DNA of 59,945 nt, taken from assembly GCF_003857055.1 (NCBI RefSeq), contig NZ_QGSZ01000209.1, forward strand, positions 1 to 59,945, in the 5' to 3' direction. The position numbers and the translations under genes are program-made. Positions 28,418-38,764 of this stretch are shown one piece after another. The notes beneath the pieces are model-generated. The model did no database searches, had not been told where the DNA came from, and worked only from the letters and a program-made list of their open reading frames with translations. How positions within the stretch are numbered: the stretch's first letter is position 1; every line of letters starts with the position of its first letter. This DNA comes from Micromonospora inaquosa. GTDB taxonomy: Bacteria > Actinomycetota > Actinomycetes > Mycobacteriales > Micromonosporaceae.

Positions 28418-29292
28418 ACCCGCCTCGCCGTGACCGGGGCGAACAGCCCACCGGGCCGGACCAGCAGCACCGCCAGCAGCAGGACCAGCACCGCGAGGGG
28501 CGTCAGGTCACTGCCGGCGTAGCCGCTCACGTAGGAGAGCACGAGCCCCACCACCAGACCGCCGACCACCGCCCCCGGTGGACTGTCCAGCCCGCCCACC
28601 ACCGCCGCGGTGAACGCCGAGACGAACACCAGGTCCATCGCGTGCGGGTGCAGGCCCAACTCGGTCGGCAGGACCAGCATGGCGGCCAGCGCGCCCACCC
28701 CGGAGGCGAGCGCCCAACCGAGGGTCAGCATGCCGCCGACGTTGACGCCGAGCAGCCGGGAGACCTCGGGGGCGAAGGCCGCCGCGCGCATCCGCAACCC
28801 CACCGGGGTACGCGCGAACATCCAGGCCAGACCGCTGACCACCACCCCGATCGTGGCGAAGACGAACAGGTCGTACGGGGACAGCACGGCCAGCCCGCCC
28901 ACGGTGAGAGCGGACCGGCTGAACGGCGCCTCGGCCGGGCGGAACTCGCTGCCGTACACCATGCCCAGCACCGCCTGGATCAACAGCACCAGCCCGAGCG
29001 CGACGATCACCGGGTTCAGCGGCGAGGCGTGATCGACGTGCCGCATCACCACCCGGTCCACCAGCGCGCCGAGCAGCAGGCCGGCGACGATCGCGACCAC
29101 GAAGCCCAGCCAGTAGGAGCCGGTCGCGGCGCTGACGGTGTAGGCGACGTACGCGGCGGCGACGGCCATCGCCCCCTGGGCGAAGTTGACGACCCGCGCC
29201 GCCCGCCAGATGAGCACCAGGGCCAGCGCGAACGCGGAGTACACCGCGCCCCGGGACAGGCCGTCGACGGTGAGGAAGACGAAGCGGTCCAA
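28414..29292 (-). CDS. livH: LivH-type ABC permease
   Basis: 292 residues and about eight membrane segments. Family motifs are NFAQGAMAVAAAYVAY near residue 36 and RMRAAAFAPEVSRLLGVN in the cytoplasmic loop. The start codon is an uncommon TTG at 29292, supported by a very strong GGAGGGAGGA just upstream. It pairs with LivM to form the channel. Confidence 0.93.
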   Translation of the reverse strand: MDRFVFLTVDGLSRGAVYSAFALALVLIWRAARVVNFAQGAMAVAAAYVAYTVSAATGSYWLGFVVAIVAGLLLGALVDRVVMRHVDHASPLNPVIVALGLVLLIQAVLGMVYGSEFRPAEAPFSRSALTVGGLAVLSPYDLFVFATIGVVVSGLAWMFARTPVGLRMRAAAFAPEVSRLLGVNVGGMLTLGWALASGVGALAAMLVLPTELGLHPHAMDLVFVSAFTAAVVGGLDSPPGAVVGGLVVGLVLSYVSGYAGSDLTPLAVLVLLLAVLLVRPGGLFAPVTARRV

Positions 29293-29322
29293 CAGTCCTC
29301 CCTCCGGGGGACGAGGTGGTGG

Positions 29323-30045
29323 TCAGAAACCGAGGTACGCGTGGCGCAGGTCGACGTCGTCGCGCAGCTGCACCGCCGGGGCGGCGATCACCACCCGACC
29401 GAGGGACATCACGACGCCCTGGTCGGCGACGGCGAGCGCGCTGCGCACGTTCTGCTCGACCAGCAGGACGGTCAGGCCGGTACGGTCGCGTAGTTGGCGC
29501 AGCAGGGCCATGGTCCGGGCGACCACCCGCGGTGCCAGGCCGAGCGACGGCTCGTCCAGCAGCAGCAGACGGGGTCGGCCGACCAGGGCCCGACCCAGCG
29601 CGAGCATCTGCCGCTCACCGCCGGAGAGCTGGTGACCGAGGTGCCGGCGACGGCGGGCCAGCGGCTCGAAGAGCTGGTAGACCTCGTCGAGGGCCCGCCC
29701 CGCGTCGGCCCGGTCGCGCCGCCACAACCCGCCGAGGCGCAGGTTCTCGTCGACCGTCAGCTCGCTGATCACGCCCCGGCCCTCCGGGACGTGCGCCATC
29801 CCGCGTCGGACGAGCTGCTCCACCGGCGTACCCCGAAGGTCCTCCCCGGCCAGCAGGACCTGGCCGGCGGCCGGGCGGATCATGCCGGAGAGGGCACGCA
29901 GGAGGGTGGTCTTGCCGGCGCCGTTGGCGCCGACGACGGCGGCGATCGTGCCGGCCGGGACGGTGAGGTCGATGGCCCGCAGCACCGGCGCCGCGCCGTA
30001 ACCGGCGACCAGCCCCCGCACCACGAGTAGGTCGCTCGCGCTCAC
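29323..30045 (-). CDS. livF: LivF-type ABC ATPase
   Basis: 240 residues. Walker A GANGAGKTT, signature LSGGERQMLALGRAL, Walker B LLLLDEPSLGLAP and the LivF-specific HVPEGRGVISELTV are all present. The start is GTG 30045 with AAAGG upstream. One of the two ATPases that drive the importer. Confidence 0.95.
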   Translation of the reverse strand: MSASDLLVVRGLVAGYGAAPVLRAIDLTVPAGTIAAVVGANGAGKTTLLRALSGMIRPAAGQVLLAGEDLRGTPVEQLVRRGMAHVPEGRGVISELTVDENLRLGGLWRRDRADAGRALDEVYQLFEPLARRRRHLGHQLSGGERQMLALGRALVGRPRLLLLDEPSLGLAPRVVARTMALLRQLRDRTGLTVLLVEQNVRSALAVADQGVVMSLGRVVIAAPAVQLRDDVDLRHAYLGF

Positions 30046-30103
30046 ACCGTGCCACCTTTCGTTCGCGACTGCGGGGCTCGCAAGCCCGGCTCACTCCTCG
30101 CGC

Positions 30104-30892
30104 TCACGGGGTGACCTCCTCGACGGTGGCACCGAGGTACGCGTCGGTGACCGCGGGGTCGTCGCGGATCTCGTCCGGGGTGCCGGCGGCGATGACCCGG
30201 CCGAAGTCGAGCACCACGATCTCGTCGCAGACGGCCATCACCAGGTCCATGTGGTGCTCGACCAGGAGCACGGCACAGGGATCGGTGTCCCGCCGGGGCA
30301 GTTGCCGGACCAGCTCCGCCAGCTCGGCGATGTCGTCGGCGCCGAGGCCACCGGCCGGCTCGTCGAGCAGGAGCAGGCGGGGCCGGGCGGCGAGCGCGCG
30401 GGCCAGGGCGACCCGCTGGCGTACGGCGAAGGGCAGGGTGGTCGGCGCGGCCTCGGCGTGCCCGGCGATGCCCAACTCGTCGAGGATGGCCAGGGCGTCC
30501 GCGCGGAGCCGGCGCTCGTCGCGGTCGCTGGCTGGCAGCCCGAGCAGCGCCGGGACGAAGCCGGCCCGAGCGGTGTGCGAAGCGCCGGTCATCACGTTCT
30601 CCACGACGGTGAGCCCGGCGAAGAGCCCGGTGCCCTGCAAGGTCCGGGCGATGCCGAGCCGGGTCAGCCGGTGCGGCCGCGGTCGCAGCGGCCGATCGTC
30701 GAGAGTGAGCGAACCCGTCTGCGGCGCGACGAAGCCGCAGATCACGTTGAAGAGCGTGGTCTTACCGGCGCCGTTGGGCCCGATCACGCCCACCACCCGG
30801 TTGGGTGGCACCCGCAGGGACACGTCGTCGAGGGCGGTGAGGCCGCCGAAACGGACGCCGATGTGGTGCAGTTCGAGGCCGCGCTCCATCAC
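30104..30892 (-). CDS. livG: LivG-type ABC ATPase, first gene of the importer operon
   Basis: 262 residues. Walker A GPNGAGKTT and Walker B LLLLDEPAGGL are normal, and the LivG-type RTLQGTGLFAGLTVVENV is recognisable. The ABC signature is degenerate: LPFAVRQRVALARAL in place of LSxGQ. An ATG one codon after the GTG at 30892 is an equally plausible start. The promoter and operator at 30909-30958 lie directly upstream. Confidence 0.93.
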   Translation of the reverse strand: MMERGLELHHIGVRFGGLTALDDVSLRVPPNRVVGVIGPNGAGKTTLFNVICGFVAPQTGSLTLDDRPLRPRPHRLTRLGIARTLQGTGLFAGLTVVENVMTGASHTARAGFVPALLGLPASDRDERRLRADALAILDELGIAGHAEAAPTTLPFAVRQRVALARALAARPRLLLLDEPAGGLGADDIAELAELVRQLPRRDTDPCAVLLVEHHMDLVMAVCDEIVVLDFGRVIAAGTPDEIRDDPAVTDAYLGATVEEVTP

Positions 30893-30908
30893 CCATCCCT
30901 CTGTCGTG

Positions 30909-30958
30909 GCGGGTGTTTATTTACACCCGCAGTGTACGTTTCTCGGGTATGGCGTCAA
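30909..30958 (-). promoter_or_regulatory. Promoter and operator of the livGFHM operon
   Basis: Read leftwards: -35 TTGACG (30953-30958), 16-nt spacer, -10 TACACT (30931-30936). Immediately after it lies a perfect 8-bp inverted repeat, GCGGGTGT/ACACCCGC with an AT-only 6-nt spacer (30909-30930), covering the expected transcription start. It ends 17 nt before livG. This geometry is typical of a TetR-type repressor site. Confidence 0.65.
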
Positions 30959-30987
30959 GACCTTCAATGCCCCCGGTACGCAGGTGG

Positions 30988-31018
30988 ACGGGGCGGTCGC
31001 CAGCGGCGACCGCCCCGT
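30988..31018 (-). terminator. Terminator of the polyester-hydrolase gene
   Basis: A perfect 14-bp stem (ACGGGGCGGTCGCC at 30988-31001 with 31005-31018) and a 3-nt loop lie 9 nt past the stop codon. Confidence 0.75.
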
Positions 31019-31027
31019 TGACCGCCG

Positions 31028-31918
31028 TCAGGCGCTGGGACAGGTGTTGCGGTACTCCTGGATCTGCGAACCGCTCGGGCCGGGGCAGAGGAACTGCTCG
31101 TAGCGGGTGTCGTCATCGACGAACCGCTTCAACCAGGCCACCATCTGCCGCGCGGTCGGGGTGTTCGTGGTCTGCGGGAAGAAGTGGCTCGCCCCGTTCA
31201 GCTCCAGGTACGCCTTCTCGGCGGACGCCGGGATGCTGTTGTAGAACGGCACGGAGTGCGTCGCGACCGGCGCGACACTGTCGCTCTCGCCACCGATGAT
31301 CAGGGTCGGCACCCGCAGCTCGGACCAGCTCTTGTCCGTGTTCCAGGGCGCGAGTGGCACCGCGGCCTGCAACGACGGTCGCGACGAGGCCGCCTCCAGA
31401 CTGCCCCCGCCACCCATGGAGTGACCGGCCACCGCGAGTCGACTGCTGTCGATCCGGCTCCGCACCGAGCTGCGCTCGGTGAGGTAGTCCAGCGCGGCGA
31501 GCAACTGCCGGCCCCGGCTGTCCGGCTGATCCAGCCGGGTGTTGGTCTCGATGCCGATCACCACGAAGCCGTGCGAGGCGATGCGCGGCCCGAGCCAACT
31601 GATGCTCGACCAACTGGCGGTGAAGCCCGGCGAGATGGCGATGGCGCCGAAGGTGCCCTCGCTGGTGCTGGTCGGGTAGTAGATGACGCCGCCGCCGAAG
31701 CCGACGACGCTCAGCGAGGACACGCTCTGCGAGGCTGTGGCGAACGGGCCGCGACTGGCCTCCAGGATCGCGGTGGTCGGGGCCGGGCCCCTCTCGTACG
31801 GGCTTGCGGCCTGCGCGACGCCGGCCGGGCCGGCCAGGACGCCGCCGGCGGCCAGGACGGCGGCCAGCGCGAGCCGGGCTACGACGGAACGGGGACGGGT
31901 GGTGGTTGGTGAGGACAC
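31028..31918 (-). CDS. Secreted cutinase / PET-hydrolase-type polyester hydrolase
   Basis: 296 residues from GTG 31918, which has AGGGAG 8 nt upstream; a GTG at 31927 is possible. The signal peptide ends near residue 38 (VAQAA). The mature protein begins [21 protein letters not shown], shown here by its SPYERGP start, and follows the Thermobifida cutinase/LCC family closely. Nucleophile Ser167 lies in GHSMGGGG, Asp213 in [11 protein letters not shown] and His245 in NGASHFFP. Subsite residues are Phe99 (SPGFT; Tyr in many relatives), Met168 and Trp192 (PWNTDKSW). C278 and C293 match the conserved C-terminal disulphide (FLCPGP...NTCP). Enzymes of this family hydrolyse cutin, and many hydrolyse PET and other polyesters; activity on PET here is inference. 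Confidence 0.93.
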   Translation of the reverse strand: MSSPTTTRPRSVVARLALAAVLAAGGVLAGPAGVAQAASPYERGPAPTTAILEASRGPFATASQSVSSLSVVGFGGGVIYYPTSTSEGTFGAIAISPGFTASWSSISWLGPRIASHGFVVIGIETNTRLDQPDSRGRQLLAALDYLTERSSVRSRIDSSRLAVAGHSMGGGGSLEAASSRPSLQAAVPLAPWNTDKSWSELRVPTLIIGGESDSVAPVATHSVPFYNSIPASAEKAYLELNGASHFFPQTTNTPTARQMVAWLKRFVDDDTRYEQFLCPGPSGSQIQEYRNTCPSA

Positions 31919-32031
31919 GTCGGGCACTCCCTAGAGTCGAGGGATATCGACGTGTGTCAGTTTCAGCCGCTCCGCCGTTCCCGGCATCGGCGAAATCACC
32001 AGTCCCCGCGAAGGATGCCGCGACCAGATGC

Positions 32032-32056
32032 GTTTCGACCCCCTGACCAGGGGTAG
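32032..32056 (+). promoter_or_regulatory. SigB/SigF-type promoter of the catalase gene
   Basis: GTTT (32032-32035), 15-nt spacer, GGGTAG (32051-32056). This fits the alternative stress-sigma consensus of actinobacteria (GTTT, 14-17 nt, GGGTA). It ends 45 nt before the chosen GTG start. CCCCTG/CAGGGG (32040-32053) forms a small inverted repeat over the -10. Confidence 0.5.
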
Positions 32057-32101
32057 CAGGGCAGGCGCATGCCCGTACACGCGCCATGGAGGGTTCGTTC
32101 A

Positions 32102-34363
<2,262 letters not shown>

Positions 34364-34374
34364 CCCGACCAACC

Positions 34375-34419
34375 CGACGAGGGCCGTCCTCCGCAGTACC
34401 GGGAGGACGGCCCTCGTCG
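34375..34419. terminator. Bidirectional terminator between the catalase and LLM genes
   Basis: A perfect 18-bp stem (CGACGAGGGCCGTCCTCC at 34375-34392 with 34402-34419) and a 9-nt loop lie between two convergent genes. Confidence 0.85.
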
Positions 34420-34426
34420 CGGCGAA

Positions 34427-35296
34427 TCAGCCGATGTCGGCCAATCGGGGCAGCACCTCGCTGAGCCGCTGGGCGAACTCCACCGGGTGCCGATCCGGCG
34501 TCACCTGCACCTCGCTCACACCGAGCGCGGCGTACGCGGACACCTCGGCGAGGAACGCGTCGGTGTCGTCCAGCGGCGCCTGGGAGGCAACCACCGTCTT
34601 CTCGATCGTGTCGTAGTCGCGGCCCTCGGCGGCGCAGTGCCCGCGCAGCACGTCCAGCTTGCGCGCGACGTCGTCGGTGCCGCCGCGGCCGAACAGGTTG
34701 CAGGCGTCGGCGTACCGGGCCACCAGCAACAGGGTCTTCTTCTCGCCACCGCCGCCGATCATGATGGGCGGGTGCGGGCGGCTCAACGGCTGCGGCGAGT
34801 TGATGGTCTCGGCGAGCTGGTAGTGCTTGCCGTTGAACGGGCCGTCGTCGGCACTCCACATCTGAAGGCAGATGCGCAGCGTCTCCTCCAACCGCTCGAA
34901 CCGCTCGGCCACCGGTACGACCGGCACACCCAGCCCGAGCTGCTCCCGCTCGTACCAGGAGGCGCCGATGCCGAGGCGGGCCCGACCGCCGGAGAGCACG
35001 TCGAGGGTCGTCACGGTCTTGGCGAGCAACCCCGGGTACCGGTACATCACACCGGTGACCAGCACGCCCAGCGTCATCCGCTGTGTCTTCGCCGCGACGT
35101 AGCCCAGCGTGGTGTACGCCTCCAGCATCGGCTCCTCGGCCGCGAACACCGCGTCCATCTGGAAGAAGTGGTCCATCACCGTGAACGACGCGACGCCGGC
35201 CTGCTCGGCGCTGGTCGCCGTCTGTGCCAGGGTCGGTGCGATCGCAGCCGGGTCGGCCGGGGTCGAGTAGTTCCAGTAGTGCAGCCCGAGCTTCAT
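34427..35296 (-). CDS. LLM-class (luciferase-like) F420-dependent oxidoreductase
   Basis: 289 residues from ATG 35296 behind GGAGGTGCCGAAC. The sequence MKLGLHYWNYS, then VMDHFFQMD, LGVLVTGVMYRYPGLLAKTVTTLD (seen as RYPGLLAK) and LGIGASWYEREQLGLG are typical of the actinobacterial F420 subgroup of bacterial-luciferase-like enzymes. The substrate is unknown. Transcribed alone; divergent from the acyltransferase-racemase-ligase operon across 149 nt. Confidence 0.9.
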   Translation of the reverse strand: MKLGLHYWNYSTPADPAAIAPTLAQTATSAEQAGVASFTVMDHFFQMDAVFAAEEPMLEAYTTLGYVAAKTQRMTLGVLVTGVMYRYPGLLAKTVTTLDVLSGGRARLGIGASWYEREQLGLGVPVVPVAERFERLEETLRICLQMWSADDGPFNGKHYQLAETINSPQPLSRPHPPIMIGGGGEKKTLLLVARYADACNLFGRGGTDDVARKLDVLRGHCAAEGRDYDTIEKTVVASQAPLDDTDAFLAEVSAYAALGVSEVQVTPDRHPVEFAQRLSEVLPRLADIG

Positions 35297-35445
35297 GTTC
35301 GGCACCTCCGCAACGAGCCTAGTGCCGCCGGGCGTCCGTCGGGGGCGGCTCGGCACCGCCTACGAACCGGGTCCGGCCACGTCCATTACCGGATCATGAC
35401 AATTCGTGGATCACGTGCGGATATCCGGCTGGCAGCTTTTGGTGA

Positions 35446-36588
35446 GTGATCCAACAGCTGTCTCCCACCGAGCCCCGGCCCGCCGAAGTGGACCCGGACG
35501 CGCCGCGCGTCCGGTTCCGCCACCGGTACCGGAGCGGAACCCCCGCCTCCGGATCAAACCGGGCGCAGTGGGCCGATGCCGCGAAGGGCGTCTGCATCCT
35601 CCTCGTCGTCCTGTGGCACGTCGTCGTGAAGGACTATCTCCAGATCGACTGGCACGTCGGCGTACCGGTGCCAGGCTTCTGGGGGGCGCTGGGTGAGCAG
35701 TTCCTTCCGCTGCGGATGCCGCTGTTCTTCACCATCTCCGGCGTCTTCGCGGCGAACGCCGCCCAGCGGCCGTGGCGGCTGGGCGCCCGCAGCCGGATCG
35801 CCGGGTTCCTCTACCTGTACGCCGTCTGGCTGCTGATCCACACGGCGGTCCTCGCCGCCGCGCCGCAACTGCCGACCGACCGTGCCACCTCGGCGCTCGG
35901 CCTGCTGGAGCAGCTCACCATCACGCCGTCCAACCTCTGGTACCTGCACGCCCTGGCGCTGTACTTCACGATCGCCAAGGCGACCCGTCGGGCGCCCTGG
36001 GCGCTGGTCCTGGTCCCCGCCGCCGCGCTGTCCGCCGTCGCCGCCGCCGGCCTGCTCGACACCCCGGGCAACCGTGCCGGTCTCTACCAGAACCTGGTCT
36101 TCTTCCTCGCCGGGCTGTACCTGCGTCCGCAGCTCGAGCGGTGGGCCGCCACCGCCAGCAGCCGCCGGTTGTTGCTGACCTCGGCCGGCTATGTCCTGGC
36201 GCTCGCCGCGATGGCGGTGACCGGCGCCCAGCGGTGGTTCGGTGTGTGGCCGGCGATCTCCGTACTGGCAGTGATCTTCGGCATAACCGCCGCTGCCCGG
36301 CTGGCCTCGTGGTCGGCGCTCAGCAATCCGCTGGCTAGGCTCGGCCGCATCACCCTGCCGATCTACGTCATCCACATGCCGGTCCTGGCCCTACTGCACC
36401 GGCTGTTGGTCGTACCGGTTTCCGGGCTGGGTGGGTCCGCTCAGGGCCTGCTCGTGTTCGGTTATCCGATTCTGCTGACCGGGTTGGTGATCGGCCTGAG
36501 CCTGGCCGTGCACCGCGGGCTGCTCGCGGTTCGCGCCGGCTGGCTGTTCGCGCTCCCCGGCCAGCGCCGGGCGGAGGCGGCCCGATGA
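35446..36588 (+). CDS. Membrane acyltransferase (Acyl_transf_3 family), first gene of a racemase-ligase operon
   Basis: 380 residues with about ten hydrophobic segments. Family motifs: QWADAAKGVCILLVVLWHVV with the conserved His near residue 58 (VVLWHVV), LPLRMPLFFTISG near 91, and LPIYVIHMPVLALLH near 306. These proteins move acyl groups to cell-surface sugars or lipids. The stop overlaps the racemase start by 4 nt (ATGA). In VanT serine racemases of VanC/E/G glycopeptide-resistance clusters an integral-membrane domain of this general family is fused to an Alr-like racemase; here the two are separate but coupled. The start is uncertain because the ribosome site is weak. Confidence 0.85.
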   Translation: MIQQLSPTEPRPAEVDPDAPRVRFRHRYRSGTPASGSNRAQWADAAKGVCILLVVLWHVVVKDYLQIDWHVGVPVPGFWGALGEQFLPLRMPLFFTISGVFAANAAQRPWRLGARSRIAGFLYLYAVWLLIHTAVLAAAPQLPTDRATSALGLLEQLTITPSNLWYLHALALYFTIAKATRRAPWALVLVPAAALSAVAAAGLLDTPGNRAGLYQNLVFFLAGLYLRPQLERWAATASSRRLLLTSAGYVLALAAMAVTGAQRWFGVWPAISVLAVIFGITAAARLASWSALSNPLARLGRITLPIYVIHMPVLALLHRLLVVPVSGLGGSAQGLLVFGYPILLTGLVIGLSLAVHRGLLAVRAGWLFALPGQRRAEAAR

Positions 36589-37727
36589 GCGCCCTCGCGG
36601 AAGCGCTGATCGACCTGGACGCGATCTCCAGCAACGTGCGGACCATCGCGTCGGTCACCGGCACCGGGCTGATGGCCGTGGTGAAGGCCGACGGGTTCGG
36701 CCACGGCGCGGTGCGGGTGGCCCGGGCCGCCCTGCGTGCCGGCGCCGCCTGGTTGGGGGTGACTTCGACGGCCGAGGCGCTGGCCCTGCGTGACGCGGGT
36801 GTGACCGCGCCCACGTTGAGCTGGCTGCACGGCCTGGATGACGACTTCGGTATGTTGATCAAGGGCGGCGTCGACATCGGCGTGTCCACGACGACACATC
36901 TGCACGCCGTGGCCGACGCGGCCCGTCTGCTCGGCGTGCCGGCGATGGTGCAGCTCAAGGCGGACACCGGGTTGTCCCGCAACGGGGCCGCCGGGGACGA
37001 CTGGCCCGAGTTGGTCGGTTGGGCCCGCAAGTACGAACGAGAGGGCGGGATCCGGGTGCGCGGGGTGTGGTCCCACCTCGCCGACGCCGACCTGCCGGGC
37101 GCTCCCGTGCTCAGCCGGCAGGTGGCGATCTTCGAGGAGGCGCTGCGGACCGCCCGGTCGGCTGGTCTGGACCCCGATCTCGTCCACCTGGCCAACTCGG
37201 CGGCCGCGTTGTCCGCCCCACGGACCCGCTTCGACCTCTGCCGGATCGGGATCGCCCTCTACGGCGTCGACCCGTTCGGCGCGACCGGTCCCGGCGAGTA
37301 CGGGCTGCGCGCCGCGATGACAGTGCGGACGAGCGTGGTCAACGTCAAACGGGTGCCGGCCGGCACGGGCGTCTCCTACGGGCCCGAACACGTGACCCGC
37401 GCACCGACCACGCTGGCGCTGCTGCCGCTCGGTTACGCCGACGGGCTACCCCGGGCCTCGGGTGGTCGCGCCTCGGTGTGGCTCGCCGGTCGGCGGTGCC
37501 CGATCGTCGGACGCATCGCCATGGACCAGTGCGTGGTCGACGCCGGGGACCTCCCCGTGGCGATCGGCGACCCGGTCGTGGTGTTCGGCCCAGCCGAGGG
37601 TGACCAGCACCCTCCGACGGTCGCCGAGTGGGCCCGTTGGGCCGACACCAACCCACACGAGATCTTGACCGGCATCGGGGCCCGAGTGGCCCGCGAGCAC
37701 CTCCACGGAAGGGCACGGAACTCATGA
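36585..37727 (+). CDS. alr: Alanine (or serine) racemase
   Basis: 380 residues, PLP fold-type III. The PLP lysine is Lys34 in VVKADGFGHG, where the usual Tyr of (A/G)YGHG is Phe38. The catalytic Tyr265 lies in GVSYGPEH, GRIAMDQ carries the Met/Asp pair, and LANSAAAL is the usual LSNSA-like motif. It makes D-Ala, or D-Ser if it behaves as a VanT-type enzyme. At the C-terminal position where Geobacillus Alr has Tyr354 (ISYRVPR) this protein has Ala (IGARVAR). That site varies among racemases, so it does not settle specificity. Both ends overlap neighbouring genes by 4 nt. Confidence 0.92.
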   Translation: MSALAEALIDLDAISSNVRTIASVTGTGLMAVVKADGFGHGAVRVARAALRAGAAWLGVTSTAEALALRDAGVTAPTLSWLHGLDDDFGMLIKGGVDIGVSTTTHLHAVADAARLLGVPAMVQLKADTGLSRNGAAGDDWPELVGWARKYEREGGIRVRGVWSHLADADLPGAPVLSRQVAIFEEALRTARSAGLDPDLVHLANSAAALSAPRTRFDLCRIGIALYGVDPFGATGPGEYGLRAAMTVRTSVVNVKRVPAGTGVSYGPEHVTRAPTTLALLPLGYADGLPRASGGRASVWLAGRRCPIVGRIAMDQCVVDAGDLPVAIGDPVVVFGPAEGDQHPPTVAEWARWADTNPHEILTGIGARVAREHLHGRARNS

Positions 37728-38746
37728 CAACCCGACTGGCAGTGCTGTACGGCGGGCAGAGCGGCGAGCACGAGGTGTCCTGCCGCTCGGCGGCGAGCAT
37801 CCTCGCCCACCTGGACCGTGAGCGGTACCAGGTCACCGAGGTGCTCATCGACCGCGACGGCGGCTGGCATGTCGGCGGCCGACCGACGCCACTGCCCGCG
37901 GCATTGCGCGTGCTACGCGCCCAGGATGTGGTGTTCCCGGCCCTGCACGGCCCTTACGGCGAGGACGGCACCGTGTCGTCGCTGCTGGAGTGGCTCGGCG
38001 TGCCGTACGTCGGCAACGGTGTCTTCGCCAGCGCCGCCGGCATGGACAAGGGGGTCACCAAGCGGCTCCTCGCGGCGGAGGGCCTGCGGGTCAGCCCGGG
38101 GGTGACCCTGCGTCCCGGCGAGGAACTGTCGCCCGCTGACCGGCGTCGGCTGGAGCTGCCGGTCTTCGTGAAGCCGGCGCGGGCCGGGTCGAGTCTGGGC
38201 GTCGTCAAGGTGGACGACTGGGCGGGGGTTCCCGCCGCGCTGGAGCAGGCCCGCCAGGTCGACCCGAAGGTGCTCATCGAGCAGGGCGCGCGGGGGCGCG
38301 AGATCGACGTGGCCGTCCTGCAACACCCCGACGGTCGGGTGCAGGCCGGCCCGCCGCTGGAGATCCGGGTGACCGGCGCCGGTTTCTTCGACTACGACGC
38401 GAAGTACGACGGCGGGGCGATCTTCCAGATCCCCGCCCCGCTCGACGCGGCGACCACCGAGGTGCTGCAGGACCGGGCGATCCGCGCCTTCCAGGCCCTC
38501 GACTGCCGCGGGCTGCTGCGGGTCGACTTCTTCCTGCCCACCGAGGGGTCGCGCGAGCCGATCGTGAACGAGGTCAACACGTTCCCCGGTTTCACCGCCG
38601 CGTCGCAGTTCCCGCAGATCTGGCAGCAGGCCGGCATCGGGTTCGCCGACCTGATCGACATCCTGATCGCCGGCGCGCTGGCCGACCAGGACCCCGGCCA
38701 CCACAGCGGGTTGCCCCGGCAGGCCCGCGCTGTCGACCTGGTGTGA
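37724..38746 (+). CDS. ddl: D-alanine--D-alanine (D-Ala-D-X) ligase
   Basis: 340 residues from ATG 37724, overlapping the racemase stop by 4 nt. ATP-grasp ligase: GGQSGEHEVS near residue 11, VFPALHGPYGEDGTVSSLLE (seen as LHGPYGEDG), FVKPARAGSSLG near 146, omega-loop FFDYDAKY near 222, RVDFFL and NEVNTFPGFT near 285. The Tyr of DAKY is the residue that marks D-Ala:D-Ala ligases. VanC-type D-Ser ligases carry Phe there and VanA-type D-Lac ligases have a different loop with His. D-Ala-D-Ala is therefore the first guess. The NEVNTFPGFT motif is also shared with Van ligases. Whether it is the housekeeping or a second ligase cannot be told from this window. Confidence 0.92.
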   Translation: MTTRLAVLYGGQSGEHEVSCRSAASILAHLDRERYQVTEVLIDRDGGWHVGGRPTPLPAALRVLRAQDVVFPALHGPYGEDGTVSSLLEWLGVPYVGNGVFASAAGMDKGVTKRLLAAEGLRVSPGVTLRPGEELSPADRRRLELPVFVKPARAGSSLGVVKVDDWAGVPAALEQARQVDPKVLIEQGARGREIDVAVLQHPDGRVQAGPPLEIRVTGAGFFDYDAKYDGGAIFQIPAPLDAATTEVLQDRAIRAFQALDCRGLLRVDFFLPTEGSREPIVNEVNTFPGFTAASQFPQIWQQAGIGFADLIDILIAGALADQDPGHHSGLPRQARAVDLV

Positions 38747-38764
38747 GGTGGTGTCGGCGCCCGG

